DNA of 64,000 bases from Labyrinthula sp. Ha (taxonomy: Eukaryota; Sar; Bigyra; Labyrinthulida; Labyrinthulaceae): assembly GCA_015227615.1 (NCBI GenBank), contig JAALGZ010000002.1, positions 2,046,001 to 2,110,000 on the forward strand. The letters are read 5' to 3'. Of this stretch, positions 30,492-40,800 are shown piece by piece. Made by a program: the position numbers and the translations under genes. The notes under the pieces were generated by a model. The model saw only the letters and a program-made list of their open reading frames with translations. It was not told the origin of the DNA and searched no databases. The stretch's first letter is position 1. Each line of letters opens with the position of its first letter.

Positions 30492-33065
30492 TTAGATTTG
30501 TAACAACTGTTTCAGGTCCTCCAAACTTGAAATAATATTTGTCAAAAACCTTTTACTGCTAGTCGCTTCTGAGGTCTTTTTACTACTGACATGAAAAAAA
30601 ACTCTTTCGTTGCCAACAGTCATATAACTTACTCCATATCCGTCGTCAGCAACAGGTCCAAATCCTCCTCCAGGTGATAAGAATTTCTTTGCCATTTCAG
30701 GATTCAACTGTTTACGCAGATTTGTTTGATGCTGCGTTTGTTGGCTAGTTGACAGTCTCCATGGCATGGAAAGAGCACTTGCCAGAAAGTTAGAATCACG
30801 ATCCAGACCTCTCGAGGTAATGTATAAAGCAAATAAGTGTCGATCAATTCCTCTTCCTGCCATAGCGTCTTTTGCTCTGAGCGAATGCTTTGCCGCTGCT
30901 GCCCGAAGTTTTTCAATGGTGTTTGTTCTCCAGACACCCTCGTCTTCAGGTGTTGCACCCTTTTCTTTTGATTCCATTGCTTTCACAAAAGCTACACTTT
31001 CATTTGAAAGTGAACGAATTGTCTCGGTTCTTCCTGACCTAAATAATCTAGTTGTACTAGATTCGTAGGTCAAATCAAACGTTTTCCGATCTCGAAAATA
31101 CGCAAGTTGAAGTGCCATTTGAATAAAGGAATCAGGAGAGAACCCAGATTTCTTCATTTCGCCAGGACCATAGAGATCAAACTCTTGTACCTCGACTTCT
31201 ACATCACTTATGAGTCGTCGGGCAAATACTCCAGCTTGGTAAATTGTATCTTCCAATTGGGGCGTAACCTCCCATGTCAACCTTTTGGGTGCAATAAACT
31301 CAGCTAGAAAATAAGAAATAAAAAAAAAACGCATACTTGTATCGAGATCGGGTATACTAGACTCTTTGTCGGCAACACTGTAGCAGTCAATTAGTTCGTG
31401 AAGCAGTCCATATTCAAACAGATGGGCCGCAGGTATAGCATCAGCCCAACTATGCTCACAGTTCAAACCCAAGTATCCATCTTTAAAAACAATTAAACTT
31501 ACACTCTTATCGAAGTACCGATTGAATCCATCACCATGAAACAGATTACTGGCCCTGGCACTAAGTGTTTTGCTCTGATCAGTGATTGGGGAGTCATCTA
31601 ATACGAGGAGCATTGCAGATTTTTCTATTGAACGAAGAGAAGCTCTGTTAACACCTTGTGAAAAGAAAATTTCTCTTACTTCAGCCCAATTAGATCGTGG
31701 GCCTGCAGTCAGAGCTGCAATTCCGATTCCTCGATGAGAAAACCTTTTGCTAGGAATTTTATCTTCTTTAGTAGCGTTGTCAAGGGAGAGAAAATCTGAG
31801 TACGATTGTACTTTGTTCATTTTTGTCATTGAAGAAAAAGTAACAGACTTTCTACTCCTCCTGTCACTTACTTCTTGAGTTTCTTCCATATCAACTGTTT
31901 TTACTATCCACGCCAGCTGCTTTTCTAGTTCTTCTTTACTCATTAGGTCTAAACTTGTCCCTCGAGCTCCGCGAAATACTTTGATTTGGAAATATTCTCC
32001 TTTGTACAGAACAACAATATGTCTTGGTTCTGTATGTTTAATCTCGTCAAACTCTCTGCCTGGAACCCTACAAGTACCAAACATGTTTCTGTACTGTTCC
32101 ATGCAAAGTGGAATACTCCCTCGAATTCTCAAAGGCTCAAGTTTTTCTTCACTTATTAGTTGTGCAAACTTCATGAAATGATAAGTTACATTAGCAGCAC
32201 GCTTTGTCTGCGATGTTGTTGGTCTAAATTTAGAATCCATAATGTAATAATTTGAGTTTACACACAAAGGAGTTCTGCCCCTCAAGTATACATATTTCTC
32301 CCACCAATCAGCAATATAGTTTCTACTGAACAACCACTTACCGAACAAGAACCTTTGGAAAGTTTTTCCATTCTTTTTTCTGAAAAGTTCAACCTCTTTC
32401 TTTGCTTTTTCAAATTCACTAACGGTCAACAAAGGTTCAACAGATTCTAGATACTTATCCGTTGTACTACTCAAATTGGGCAACGGTAAAGAAGGCAAAG
32501 AGGTAGCAAAACTATATGTTAAAGATACATTTCCAGAAAAAAGTTTAACAAAAAATCCCCATATTTTTATTTTTAGAGGAATTGGTTGTTTAGGCTTTAA
32601 GTAAAGCCAAGATCGAGAACCCAGCAAGAAGCGCAGTCCTAAACGTTCAAACGTCATAAGACCAAGCATGGCCAATAGTGATGTGAATGCAGCAAGATAA
32701 CCAACTCTCATTTCGACAGCTAAGGCACCAGGTGGAAGAAAGTTAACAAGAGGACTATATTTTGAATCCAAGTACCATAAGAGATTCGCGTAACTTGAGT
32801 TGCGAAGTGTTGACGTCTTGCTGGAGAGCACTGTAGCCGATGTGGCAATGCTCATCACAGCAATGACGGAAGAAATTGATGCTGGCCATAACCTATTCTG
32901 CATGTAGTTGTAAGTTTTCTTTAGTGAAAGAAGAGTCTGGTTGAAAACAGTTTTTGGATATGGGATCGAGATTGTGAGGGTAAAATATCCATCTTCAACC
33001 CCAGCTATGGCAAATCCACGCTTTTGAAGATAATATAAATCAATAGCATTTCTCGCTTCAGCCAT
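30492..33065 (-). CDS. Carnitine O-palmitoyltransferase 1-like choline/carnitine acyltransferase
   Basis: Transfers long-chain acyl groups between CoA and carnitine, the entry step for fatty acids to mitochondrial beta-oxidation. 857 codons open, or 846 aa if a 33-nt GT-AG segment (31304-31336) is spliced as an in-frame intron; removing it gives DTTEFIAPKRL and avoids an odd phenylalanine-rich insert. Two hydrophobic segments (about 61-80 and 121-140) precede the catalytic region, the layout of outer-membrane CPT1. Catalytic histidine H538 lies in CEHSWADA. TYESSTTRLFRSGRTETIRS (substrate-binding ST region) and GRGIDRHLFAL (CoA/carnitine binding) are intact. Length and topology fit CPT1 better than soluble CPT2 or CrAT. 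Membrane-anchored CPT1 is best known from animals, so its presence here deserves phylogenetic testing. Confidence 0.92.
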   Translation of the reverse strand: MAEARNAIDLYYLQKRGFAIAGVEDGYFTLTISIPYPKTVFNQTLLSLKKTYNYMQNRLWPASISSVIAVMSIATSATVLSSKTSTLRNSSYANLLWYLDSKYSPLVNFLPPGALAVEMRVGYLAAFTSLLAMLGLMTFERLGLRFLLGSRSWLYLKPKQPIPLKIKIWGFFVKLFSGNVSLTYSFATSLPSLPLPNLSSTTDKYLESVEPLLTVSEFEKAKKEVELFRKKNGKTFQRFLFGKWLFSRNYIADWWEKYVYLRGRTPLCVNSNYYIMDSKFRPTTSQTKRAANVTYHFMKFAQLISEEKLEPLRIRGSIPLCMEQYRNMFGTCRVPGREFDEIKHTEPRHIVVLYKGEYFQIKVFRGARGTSLDLMSKEELEKQLAWIVKTVDMEETQEVSDRRSRKSVTFSSMTKMNKVQSYSDFLSLDNATKEDKIPSKRFSHRGIGIAALTAGPRSNWAEVREIFFSQGVNRASLRSIEKSAMLLVLDDSPITDQSKTLSARASNLFHGDGFNRYFDKSVSLIVFKDGYLGLNCEHSWADAIPAAHLFEYGLLHELIDCYSVADKESSIPDLDTSMRFFFISYFLAEFIAPKRLTWEVTPQLEDTIYQAGVFARRLISDVEVEVQEFDLYGPGEMKKSGFSPDSFIQMALQLAYFRDRKTFDLTYESSTTRLFRSGRTETIRSLSNESVAFVKAMESKEKGATPEDEGVWRTNTIEKLRAAAAKHSLRAKDAMAGRGIDRHLFALYITSRGLDRDSNFLASALSMPWRLSTSQQTQHQTNLRKQLNPEMAKKFLSPGGGFGPVADDGYGVSYMTVGNERVFFHVSSKKTSEATSSKRFLTNIISSLEDLKQLLQI

Positions 33066-35044
33066 TTTCTTTTATTTAACTTTATTTGATCAAAATTTCT
33101 TAGTCTTGTAAACAAATGTTCTTATTTCAATTTTCAAGATAGACCGATGCCTATTTACGACACTCTATACTGTTTTTTGTTCCCAGGTTAATTTACCGGG
33201 AAAGGGGTAATATAGAATAATACTATTAGACAACATCTACTTAGAATAAATAAAGTGACATTGGGAAACAATCGTCCAAGAGAGTCAAGTGAGTGTTTCT
33301 AGTATACTTTTCACTATTTTGAGAAGAGCAGAACTTGTTCCTTAATTTTTTGTCGCCAAATAGAACCTGCAAGATTAAACTTGCTTCGGTTCTGTGCTCG
33401 TGCTTCTTTTCTAGACTACCATGAAGTAAAAGAGGATGGTTGTAATTGAAACAAAATATCTAAAGGGAAAAGTACTAGAACCTACACAAGTACCCTGTAT
33501 TCGTGCAATGATAAGAAGTAGCAAAGAGAAAGGTGAAATTACAATACTTTACTTTAGCAAAACAATATTTATCAAAGAACAGCTTTGTTTTCGCGGCACA
33601 CAGCGGAGTTAAACCCACATATGTATTAACTAAGCCAAAGAAATATCTTTAGCAAAGACTAAAAGAGCCAAAGCCAAGGTCAGTACTAGTGATAAGCAAT
33701 CAATTTTCTACTCACCAAGTTCCACCCTAAGTTATTTCCCTCTCTATAAACACCACCTCCAACATTCATCAGTGGCGATGGATTAGTGTAATATGCCCCT
33801 GTCTAAAGAAAGCCTCTACAAATCGCTCATAGTGGGAAAGGGTTATGGGAGAATAGGAATGGTTCAGAGCTCCAACCTGATAACAATGTATGACCTTTCC
33901 AATCAAGCAATTTCGAAATCAGCTTATGGAGAGTCTTAGTTTCTATTTCAGTACGGCAGTAGCTTCATATACGTTTACGATGCTCCAGCTGTGTATTCCG
34001 TATTTTGACATTCTCAATAGGGCGAAGGTTGTTGTTAATCGGCTAATTGGTTCATGAGTTTTAAGTTTGGGAATAGTTCCTTGCAGTACAGCGTTAATTT
34101 ATTACTTGAGCAACTAGAACAATGCAGCACTACGTTGCTACTCAGGTTAAGAGTTTGTACTGCAAAGTAATTCCTTGAACATAATTCCAATTAGTTTTAT
34201 TTTGCTTCTTTCTGGCACTTTATTGTTATCGATGATGTCTGCTTACCTTAAAGGACAGTCTTTAGGTTTTCCGCTGTTACTTGCTCTCATTACAAAATTC
34301 AAATCAAAGTAATTCTTTGAGTTCATCATAAATGGTTTTAACTTTTTTAATACCTGTGAAGTGGCATAAACTACCTTTAGAATTTTCTTCGTAGTATATT
34401 TTCATAATAAGAGGATGCAGGAGAGCCCCCAACATAATTAACTGGAAACAAGTTATCTCTTTCCCCATTGGCAAAGAAAAAAGTATTTATTTTTCTTATG
34501 CTTTTCTTCACTAAACTAACTTTTGTAACATAAACTCCTAGTGAAAGAGAGGAGCTTCTTTTACATCCATATATGTTTTAAAGTTCATCTTTTTGTCAAT
34601 AAATCTTTCGAAGCTATGGTGATAGAAAAGTTGCATCAGCTCTAGTTTTTTCCGTTTGCAGCTACAAAATGAAAATCTCACCGATTTAACTTAAAAGCAT
34701 AACATGCTATTATTGGACAATTTTTTGGTCTTGAGTAATATAAAAATTAAACTATTCAGAATCTTCTTACTTTCGTTGTCTGAACACCTATCTTTTCATT
34801 TTCGGAGAGAACATTTGCAACGAGAGCCTGATTTAAAGACTATTCCAACAATGCCATGAAAGGAAACTTTGTGATACCTTGGTATACTACGGCTCACTAT
34901 TTTTTTTTGGTGATTAGCTATTATTTGGAATCTCTTTTTTGTTCCTAGCTATGCAGGGTTATCTATTTGAAAGTCGATATTTTGTCAGAACCGTAAGATC
35001 AACATTGACATCGTACGACTTGGCTCAAGAGCTACGTCTTTAGC
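33066..35044. other. 2-kb intergenic region, no gene recognised
   Basis: Holds the CPT1-like promoter at its left side. A 58-codon ATG frame on the plus strand (33436-33612) and a 30-codon frame (34951-35043) preceded by a splice-acceptor-like sequence were noted, but neither resembles a known protein. No RNA gene seen. Confidence 0.5.
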
Positions 35045-37122
35045 TTACACTTTTGTTGTACTGCCATCTTTGCTGCAGTAGGGCGACCAGGTTGCATTCC
35101 AAAAATCGCCCTTCTTTGTCTTCCAGGATCCAAAACCTTTGGAGTCTTCATCTAGACATTGTAGGAACGAACCTTCTTTGCAAGAAATGCTACAATGGTT
35201 TCCATAAGAGATGGACTCTAAAGAACCTTGAACCTTACTAGGTGAGGTCAAGAGATTTTTAGACTCTTTTTCCAACGGGTCATAAAGCGGGTCAAATAGC
35301 CTTCGTTTCAAATGCGTGGTAGGAGAATCAAACACTGTACCTTCCAGGGAACCATCGACAACTTTTAGTCCTGAACCCTTAGGACAATGAATTTCTGCTC
35401 TACCAGTCTTGATGAACACATACCCTAGAGCAGCTTCTAGAGACTCAACAGTTTGCTCTACAGATAGAGTAAGGTTATTTTCCAGTACTATAATGCGTTG
35501 TTCAACCACTTTCAGAGAATCAAGGACAAGGTCCACGAGATTGTCATTGTGAAAAACAGTTAAATTTCCACCCACCTAAATACTGCTGTAGAGATTCAAA
35601 ATACCTCCGTTAGGGAATTCAGCCCATCTGTGGTCAATAATTTTGGAAGATTAAACAGAATAAGATTTTTTCCTATGTATTCCAAAGATTCCAAACCTGA
35701 GAAATCTCTTAATGGTCCATGTGGTACAAAGCTTCCGTTAATCGCCTAAAAGATATGTTATCAAGTGTAAACTACCACAAGTGAAGGAAAGCCTGGATTC
35801 AGTTCCAACAGTTGAAAGTTGTTCAGAAAGACAAAATCACGGTTGATCCTACTCAAATTTAATAAACCATTGAGTTTCTAAGTGATAATAGTAATGATCC
35901 ATTTACCGAGAGCTGGGGGTTGAATTCAATAACAAGATCTTCATTGATAACTCTTAAAGGCCAAGTGTCAAACATATGACTTGATCCAGGGGAAAGTAAG
36001 GATTTAAGCACATTATTACCCCGGAGTATAAAACTTCCACCAATTAGTCTTATAAATAATTAGAAAACCATAAATATACCCAATTGATGTTAACCTTCCA
36101 ATTGAACCTAATTTCCGGTTCTTGACCACCACAAAGTTCCCCAATACTTCTTCCAGAGCGGATAGGTTTCCAAGAGTAACCAATCTATTATTTGAAATTA
36201 TGATCAAATCACCTTGCACCGTTTGGAGCTCCTCTAAGGCATCAAGGTTGCTTAAGAAGGGATTTCTTGCAATTACGAGACTACCACCAACAATTCGCAA
36301 ATTGTCGATTCCCATAAAACTTTCAAGATGAGGAATTCTAGAGATAACAAAGTCTTTTCCAATATTCCTTAAGCTTTCAAGTCCGGTGAAAGTTGATAAA
36401 GGAATGAGAGAATCGTTTGTAAAAAGTTGGATATTTGGGGATATATCGAAGAAGCTTTCTTGTCCAGGTAGTAAGGGTGTTCTAACTCTTCGAGGAAAAT
36501 AAAAGTTTTCATCTGCTAATGGTTTGATATCACCGTTTAAACAACCCTGTTTTGAAGATTCATTCTTGTTTACAAAGTATCTTCTCCTTTCAGTGTCGTA
36601 TACAACATTTCCTGTATCAAGTTGAGCAAAAGTAAGTTGGTCGAGTTGTGATTTCGAGATTAATTTTCCACTACCTTCAACATGGAAAGAACCCTGAATA
36701 GTTTGCAAAGCGTTCAATCCATGATAGGTGGATAAGTAAGAAACATTTTTAATAATCAGATCCCCGGTTATGATTTCTAAGTTGTTCAAACCAACGAAGT
36801 TGACCAGCTTCGAATTGTTTTCCACAACTAAGCTCCCATTTATTTCCACCAAACAAAGGGGAAATGTCCTTATCGCTCCTGTTATATAAAGGTTTCCCCT
36901 AATTCTTTTGCAAAAACTGACTTCGGAGACATAATTTACCTCACGCGGATCATTTCCAACTCCATAAGACATATTAGATAAATCCATGTCACCCAAACAA
37001 ACTTCATTCTGAACCCATGAACAATCAACCCGCTCCACCATCTTCATATAAACATACTCACCTGGAACAAAAACAGAAACTATTTTTCTCCATAACCAAA
37101 AACAAATCAACAAAAATCTCAT
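35045..37122 (-). CDS. Secreted or surface protein with receptor-L / ECM33-like repeats, five exons
   Basis: 651 aa after removing four introns: 36049-36079 (31 nt), 35878-35906 (29), 35746-35778 (33) and 35576-35604 (29). The exon lengths sum to exactly 652 codons. The N-terminus (MRFLLICFWLW) is a signal peptide or signal anchor. The body is a series of leucine-rich beta-helix repeats of the receptor L-domain type (LRNIGKDFVISRIPHLESF, LRIVGGSLVIARNPFLSNL, LQTVQGDLIIISNNRLVTL, LESLEYIGKNLILFNLPKL), as in insulin-receptor L domains and fungal Ecm33/Sps2 wall proteins. The C-terminal region has a small cysteine cluster (HCSISCKEGSFLQC ... SPYC). No clear transmembrane or GPI tail is seen. It is likely extracellular and wall- or ligand-associated. 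The intron after TSIG uses an AAG acceptor. Confidence 0.85.
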
Positions 37123-37162
37123 AAATTTTTTTTAACGGATAGTTTGTTTGGTATATTAACTG

Positions 37163-37835
37163 TTAACAAATAACGCAATCAGTTCCTTGCATTTTCTCTG
37201 CTTTTTGTAACTCAGCTACAGCTTTTTGAGTTTTTTCTTTCGTCTTTTCTGTTTGTTTTGATATCTCAGACAGTGGTTCATTTTGTGCATTTACAATAGT
37301 AGCCAGTTGCTTCATCGTTTCGTTAGCTTCCTTGATCTCTGTGGCTATACTTTTTATGACTGAATTTCTTTCCTTTAGAGTTTTATCATTGTTATTTAAA
37401 TCTTCTTGGCTAATTTCTTCGAAAACAAGCTCTTTGTCTAGAAAACTTACTGGAATTTCCATCTTATTTTCCTCAATTACTTCATACTTCCTGGCTACTC
37501 GAAACCAAGTAGTCATTTTAAGTTGCCTATTCTTTCTTCTAGGATATTTCATAACACTTGAACCTTCACTCGCTTTAATTATTAAATTTTGAGATAGTTT
37601 GGTTTCTTTTATCTTCCAGTTTGAAAACCACGAATATCCCGAAGGCGCTTTGATCCCTGTTAATTCTTGTTCAACTGCCTCGCCTAAAATTAGAAAAATA
37701 TTAAACTACACCTGATTTCAAAAAAAATCGGTTAGGACCGTCTAATGAATCCAATTGGTACGAAAATGGCCCATCTTTAATACTTGACTGAATTTCAACT
37801 ACTTCGACGATTTCTTCGTTCTTGTTTTGCTGCAT
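37163..37835 (-). CDS. Qa-SNARE-like protein lacking a membrane anchor, with C-terminal prenylation motif
   Basis: 214 aa in two exons around a 28-nt intron (37684-37711); ATG at 37835. The C-terminal 70 residues form a SNARE-type coiled coil: ERNSVIKSIATEIKEANETM, then LATIVNAQNEPLSEI with the central-layer glutamine in the NAQ position, and KAVAELQKAEKM. This resembles syntaxin-type Qa helices. Instead of a transmembrane segment it ends CVIC, a CaaX-like box, so the protein may be farnesylated or geranylgeranylated. The N-terminal half, with PSGYSWFSNWKI and a basic KYPRRKNRQ followed by TTWFRVARK, recalls the end of a dysferlin (DysF) domain, but this is weak. Lipid-anchored SNAREs exist (Ykt6, syntaxin-11-type) but are uncommon among Qa types. 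It lies 40 bp upstream of the L-domain gene on the same strand. Confidence 0.72.
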
Positions 37836-40800
37836 CACATTTGGGGTAATTTCATATTACGATTCTACAACATTGTTATGCTGTTCGGGACAGTGATTAA
37901 AAAACTAGCAAGTTGCAACAGAAATTCTACCCATAATACAATCGAAGATCAAAAGTCTTTTGGTTAAAATAGAGCAAAATTAAATGAATAGAATTAGTTT
38001 CCCTCAATATCCAAGTGACCGATAATTCATTACTTCTTAAACTTTGTCCTTAGAATTCTCTTAGCCGAAGTTTTTATCACTGTTGATATTTGACGTCCTT
38101 TTCTTAAATGCAAGATATAGCTGATACATGAAAAAAAAATGATCATTCATTTTTTTTAATATTTATTATAATTTAAGATTGCTTATTATTAAGATTTTCT
38201 GAAGTTTAGCTCAGGCTAACGCCACCGATAGCGAGAAATGTACTACCTTCGACCAGCTTGCGGTGAAGCTGATATGCAAAGTTTACTCATCATTTTCACT
38301 TAATTTCAAAATTTCTGGTTGTATTTTGGAGAATCTTTATATTTTTATTTACTTACCTTCTCGTGTTCAAAGATGGGTTTATATAGAGTTTGCTACCATG
38401 TTTAAGGAAAAATAAAACCACCTTCATGTGTTGAGAATATTAATTTAGCTAGTTTTTTATAGTTAGTCAATAGCTGCAGCGTTATTAAGACCATCGGAGG
38501 AGTTTCTTATTATAGAAAAATTTGGGCAAGTTTTAATCTTAAGGTGTAGTAATAAGCACAACAACAGAGGAAGACAGTCAGTAAAAAAGAAACAATAGAA
38601 AAGAATCTCGTTTAGTCATGAACAGATTAAGGTGGATGGTTAATTGTAATTTTGAACATTTCCGTGGTGATTCTGACTGCATATACCGATTGGACTTCAT
38701 TCAAGCGAAATTTAAAGAATATATCAATTAGAAAGTACATTTAGAACGATAGGTTCAGCAGTCAAACAGCTAAATCCTACAAATTGAGTTAAACCGTGAT
38801 CTATGGTAAGCATAAAGAGAAACTTAACTTCATAACAAATGCGTCCAGCTTGAAAAATGCCTACCCTTTAATCTTTTTCCTTGGTTATTTCTAGGGCAAG
38901 TTTCTTAATCAGAGAATTCAATTACCTTCATTTAAATCTATAGTTCACTTATACATCGCTAGCTCTAAGTCAACCGCTAAAAAATACATTCATAAAGATA
39001 CCTCAAAAGTTTCAAATCATTTGCCACATTAAAGTGATTAAATAATTCTCATCTAAAAGTACTCATATGGATAGTGAATAAAGGTTTCAGTTATATGTTA
39101 TTGAAACGCATCTTCACTCTGTTCTAGTTCTGTACATGCCATATGACCTATAGCAGCAGTCTTGCAACATTCTAGATGAGTTAGGAAAACATGTGGCTTT
39201 ATATCACTACCCAGACCAAAGTATTCCCTAATATTCAGGATTTTGAGGTGTGCAAGTTCTCATATATGAACCATCATCAAAAGTTTGTCCAACTTTTACC
39301 TAGGATGCCTTTAGCACATACTATTTCATCATCGAATTTGAATTGCATCCCTTCTGCGTTATTATAATAAATAAATTAAGTTCTTCAGTCTTTTATCATA
39401 GCCTACCATAAAAGCACTGTAAAGGTAGTATCCTAAACCACAGTGTTAGTTAAAACGCTTTGGTCATGTCATATCTAATACCGTAGACTCAAAAAGGTTA
39501 CATATAGGAGCTCTTAGTTATGAAAATTAAGATTTAGAATACTCTATGCTTTAGAGAAACCACTTAATACTTGAAATGCTACAGGAATCTTCATCAAAGA
39601 ACTGCTGCATAAGCACTATCATTGTCAGAATTTAAATACTACTTTTTAGCTCTTGTCGAAAAAGTGTTGTCTAGATAAATACCAAATCTATAGAAATTTG
39701 GTTTTATTGAAAACAAATTTATATTCTGTCTAAGTTTTTTATCCTTGTTATATATCTTTATCTAACACTTTTAAGGCGTTTAAGTATATCGAAATTAAAA
39801 TCCATCTAGTATCGTTTTGAGAACCTTCATGTGACTGTGTTGTAGACCAATAAGCAGTTATTTTATTTTTCAAGGAGAATCAACAGAGGTATGTGATATG
39901 TTTCTAATAGATAAGAACAATTAAGATCGTGTTTACTTTTTGACTTTATATCCAGCTAGTTTTAATTTATTTTAGAGCATTGCGATTCGAAAGGGCATTG
40001 TGAAAAGAGGACTGCTAAATACATTTACTATGCCATTTTAATATTGATAAAAATGAGATACTATTATTATTTTAATAACCGAACTTTTTAATTGACGAGA
40101 TTTTGAGTGGAATATGTTTTCATGGTTCTTAATTTTCGAGGTATTGCATCATAAACAAGGATACTTTTTCTTTTATTGATAGCTTATGGGAAAAATATGT
40201 AACTGTAATATCATGTGTATTGGCTCTGATAGCTCTCCAGTTATTTTTATTAATCTTTGAAATTTAATCCATCACCATAAGAAAGAATTATTTAAACCAT
40301 ATGGGAATACCCCTTCTATTATTGAAAATGAGATTCAAAATAATAATCATTAGTTCATAGATATTTCTTATCAGGTTACATGCTTCTTTGCAATCCAAAA
40401 ATGTGTCCACAATTATGATTTCCTTTATAATTGATTTTATTAATCGACATTCCCTTGGTCCCTTCTTCCAGTATCTTTTCAAACTATATTAAGGTCATAT
40501 AATCTCAAGTCCTGTGTATGAAGAATTATTTAAAATAGTTTTTAGTATATATTCCAAACTTAAATAATGGTTTGCTAGCAAATAAGTCTATTGTTTGACT
40601 TAAGTGTAATGTGATATTAATATCCGCATGCTATTCAAAAAAAATATTCAATTTGGTCATCATATTTACTAAATACTGTTACGCTTCAATGACTTAAATT
40701 TCCTCTCTCTTATTATTCTTGGGATAAATTTATCCTACGAATATCGGAAAACTAAAATACACAACATATCTATCTGACCATGTACTATGTTATATTATGG

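Noticed and set aside
33436-33612. 58-codon ATG frame upstream of CPT1-like gene
   Set aside because: No recognisable family or promoter evidence; length within chance for this region.
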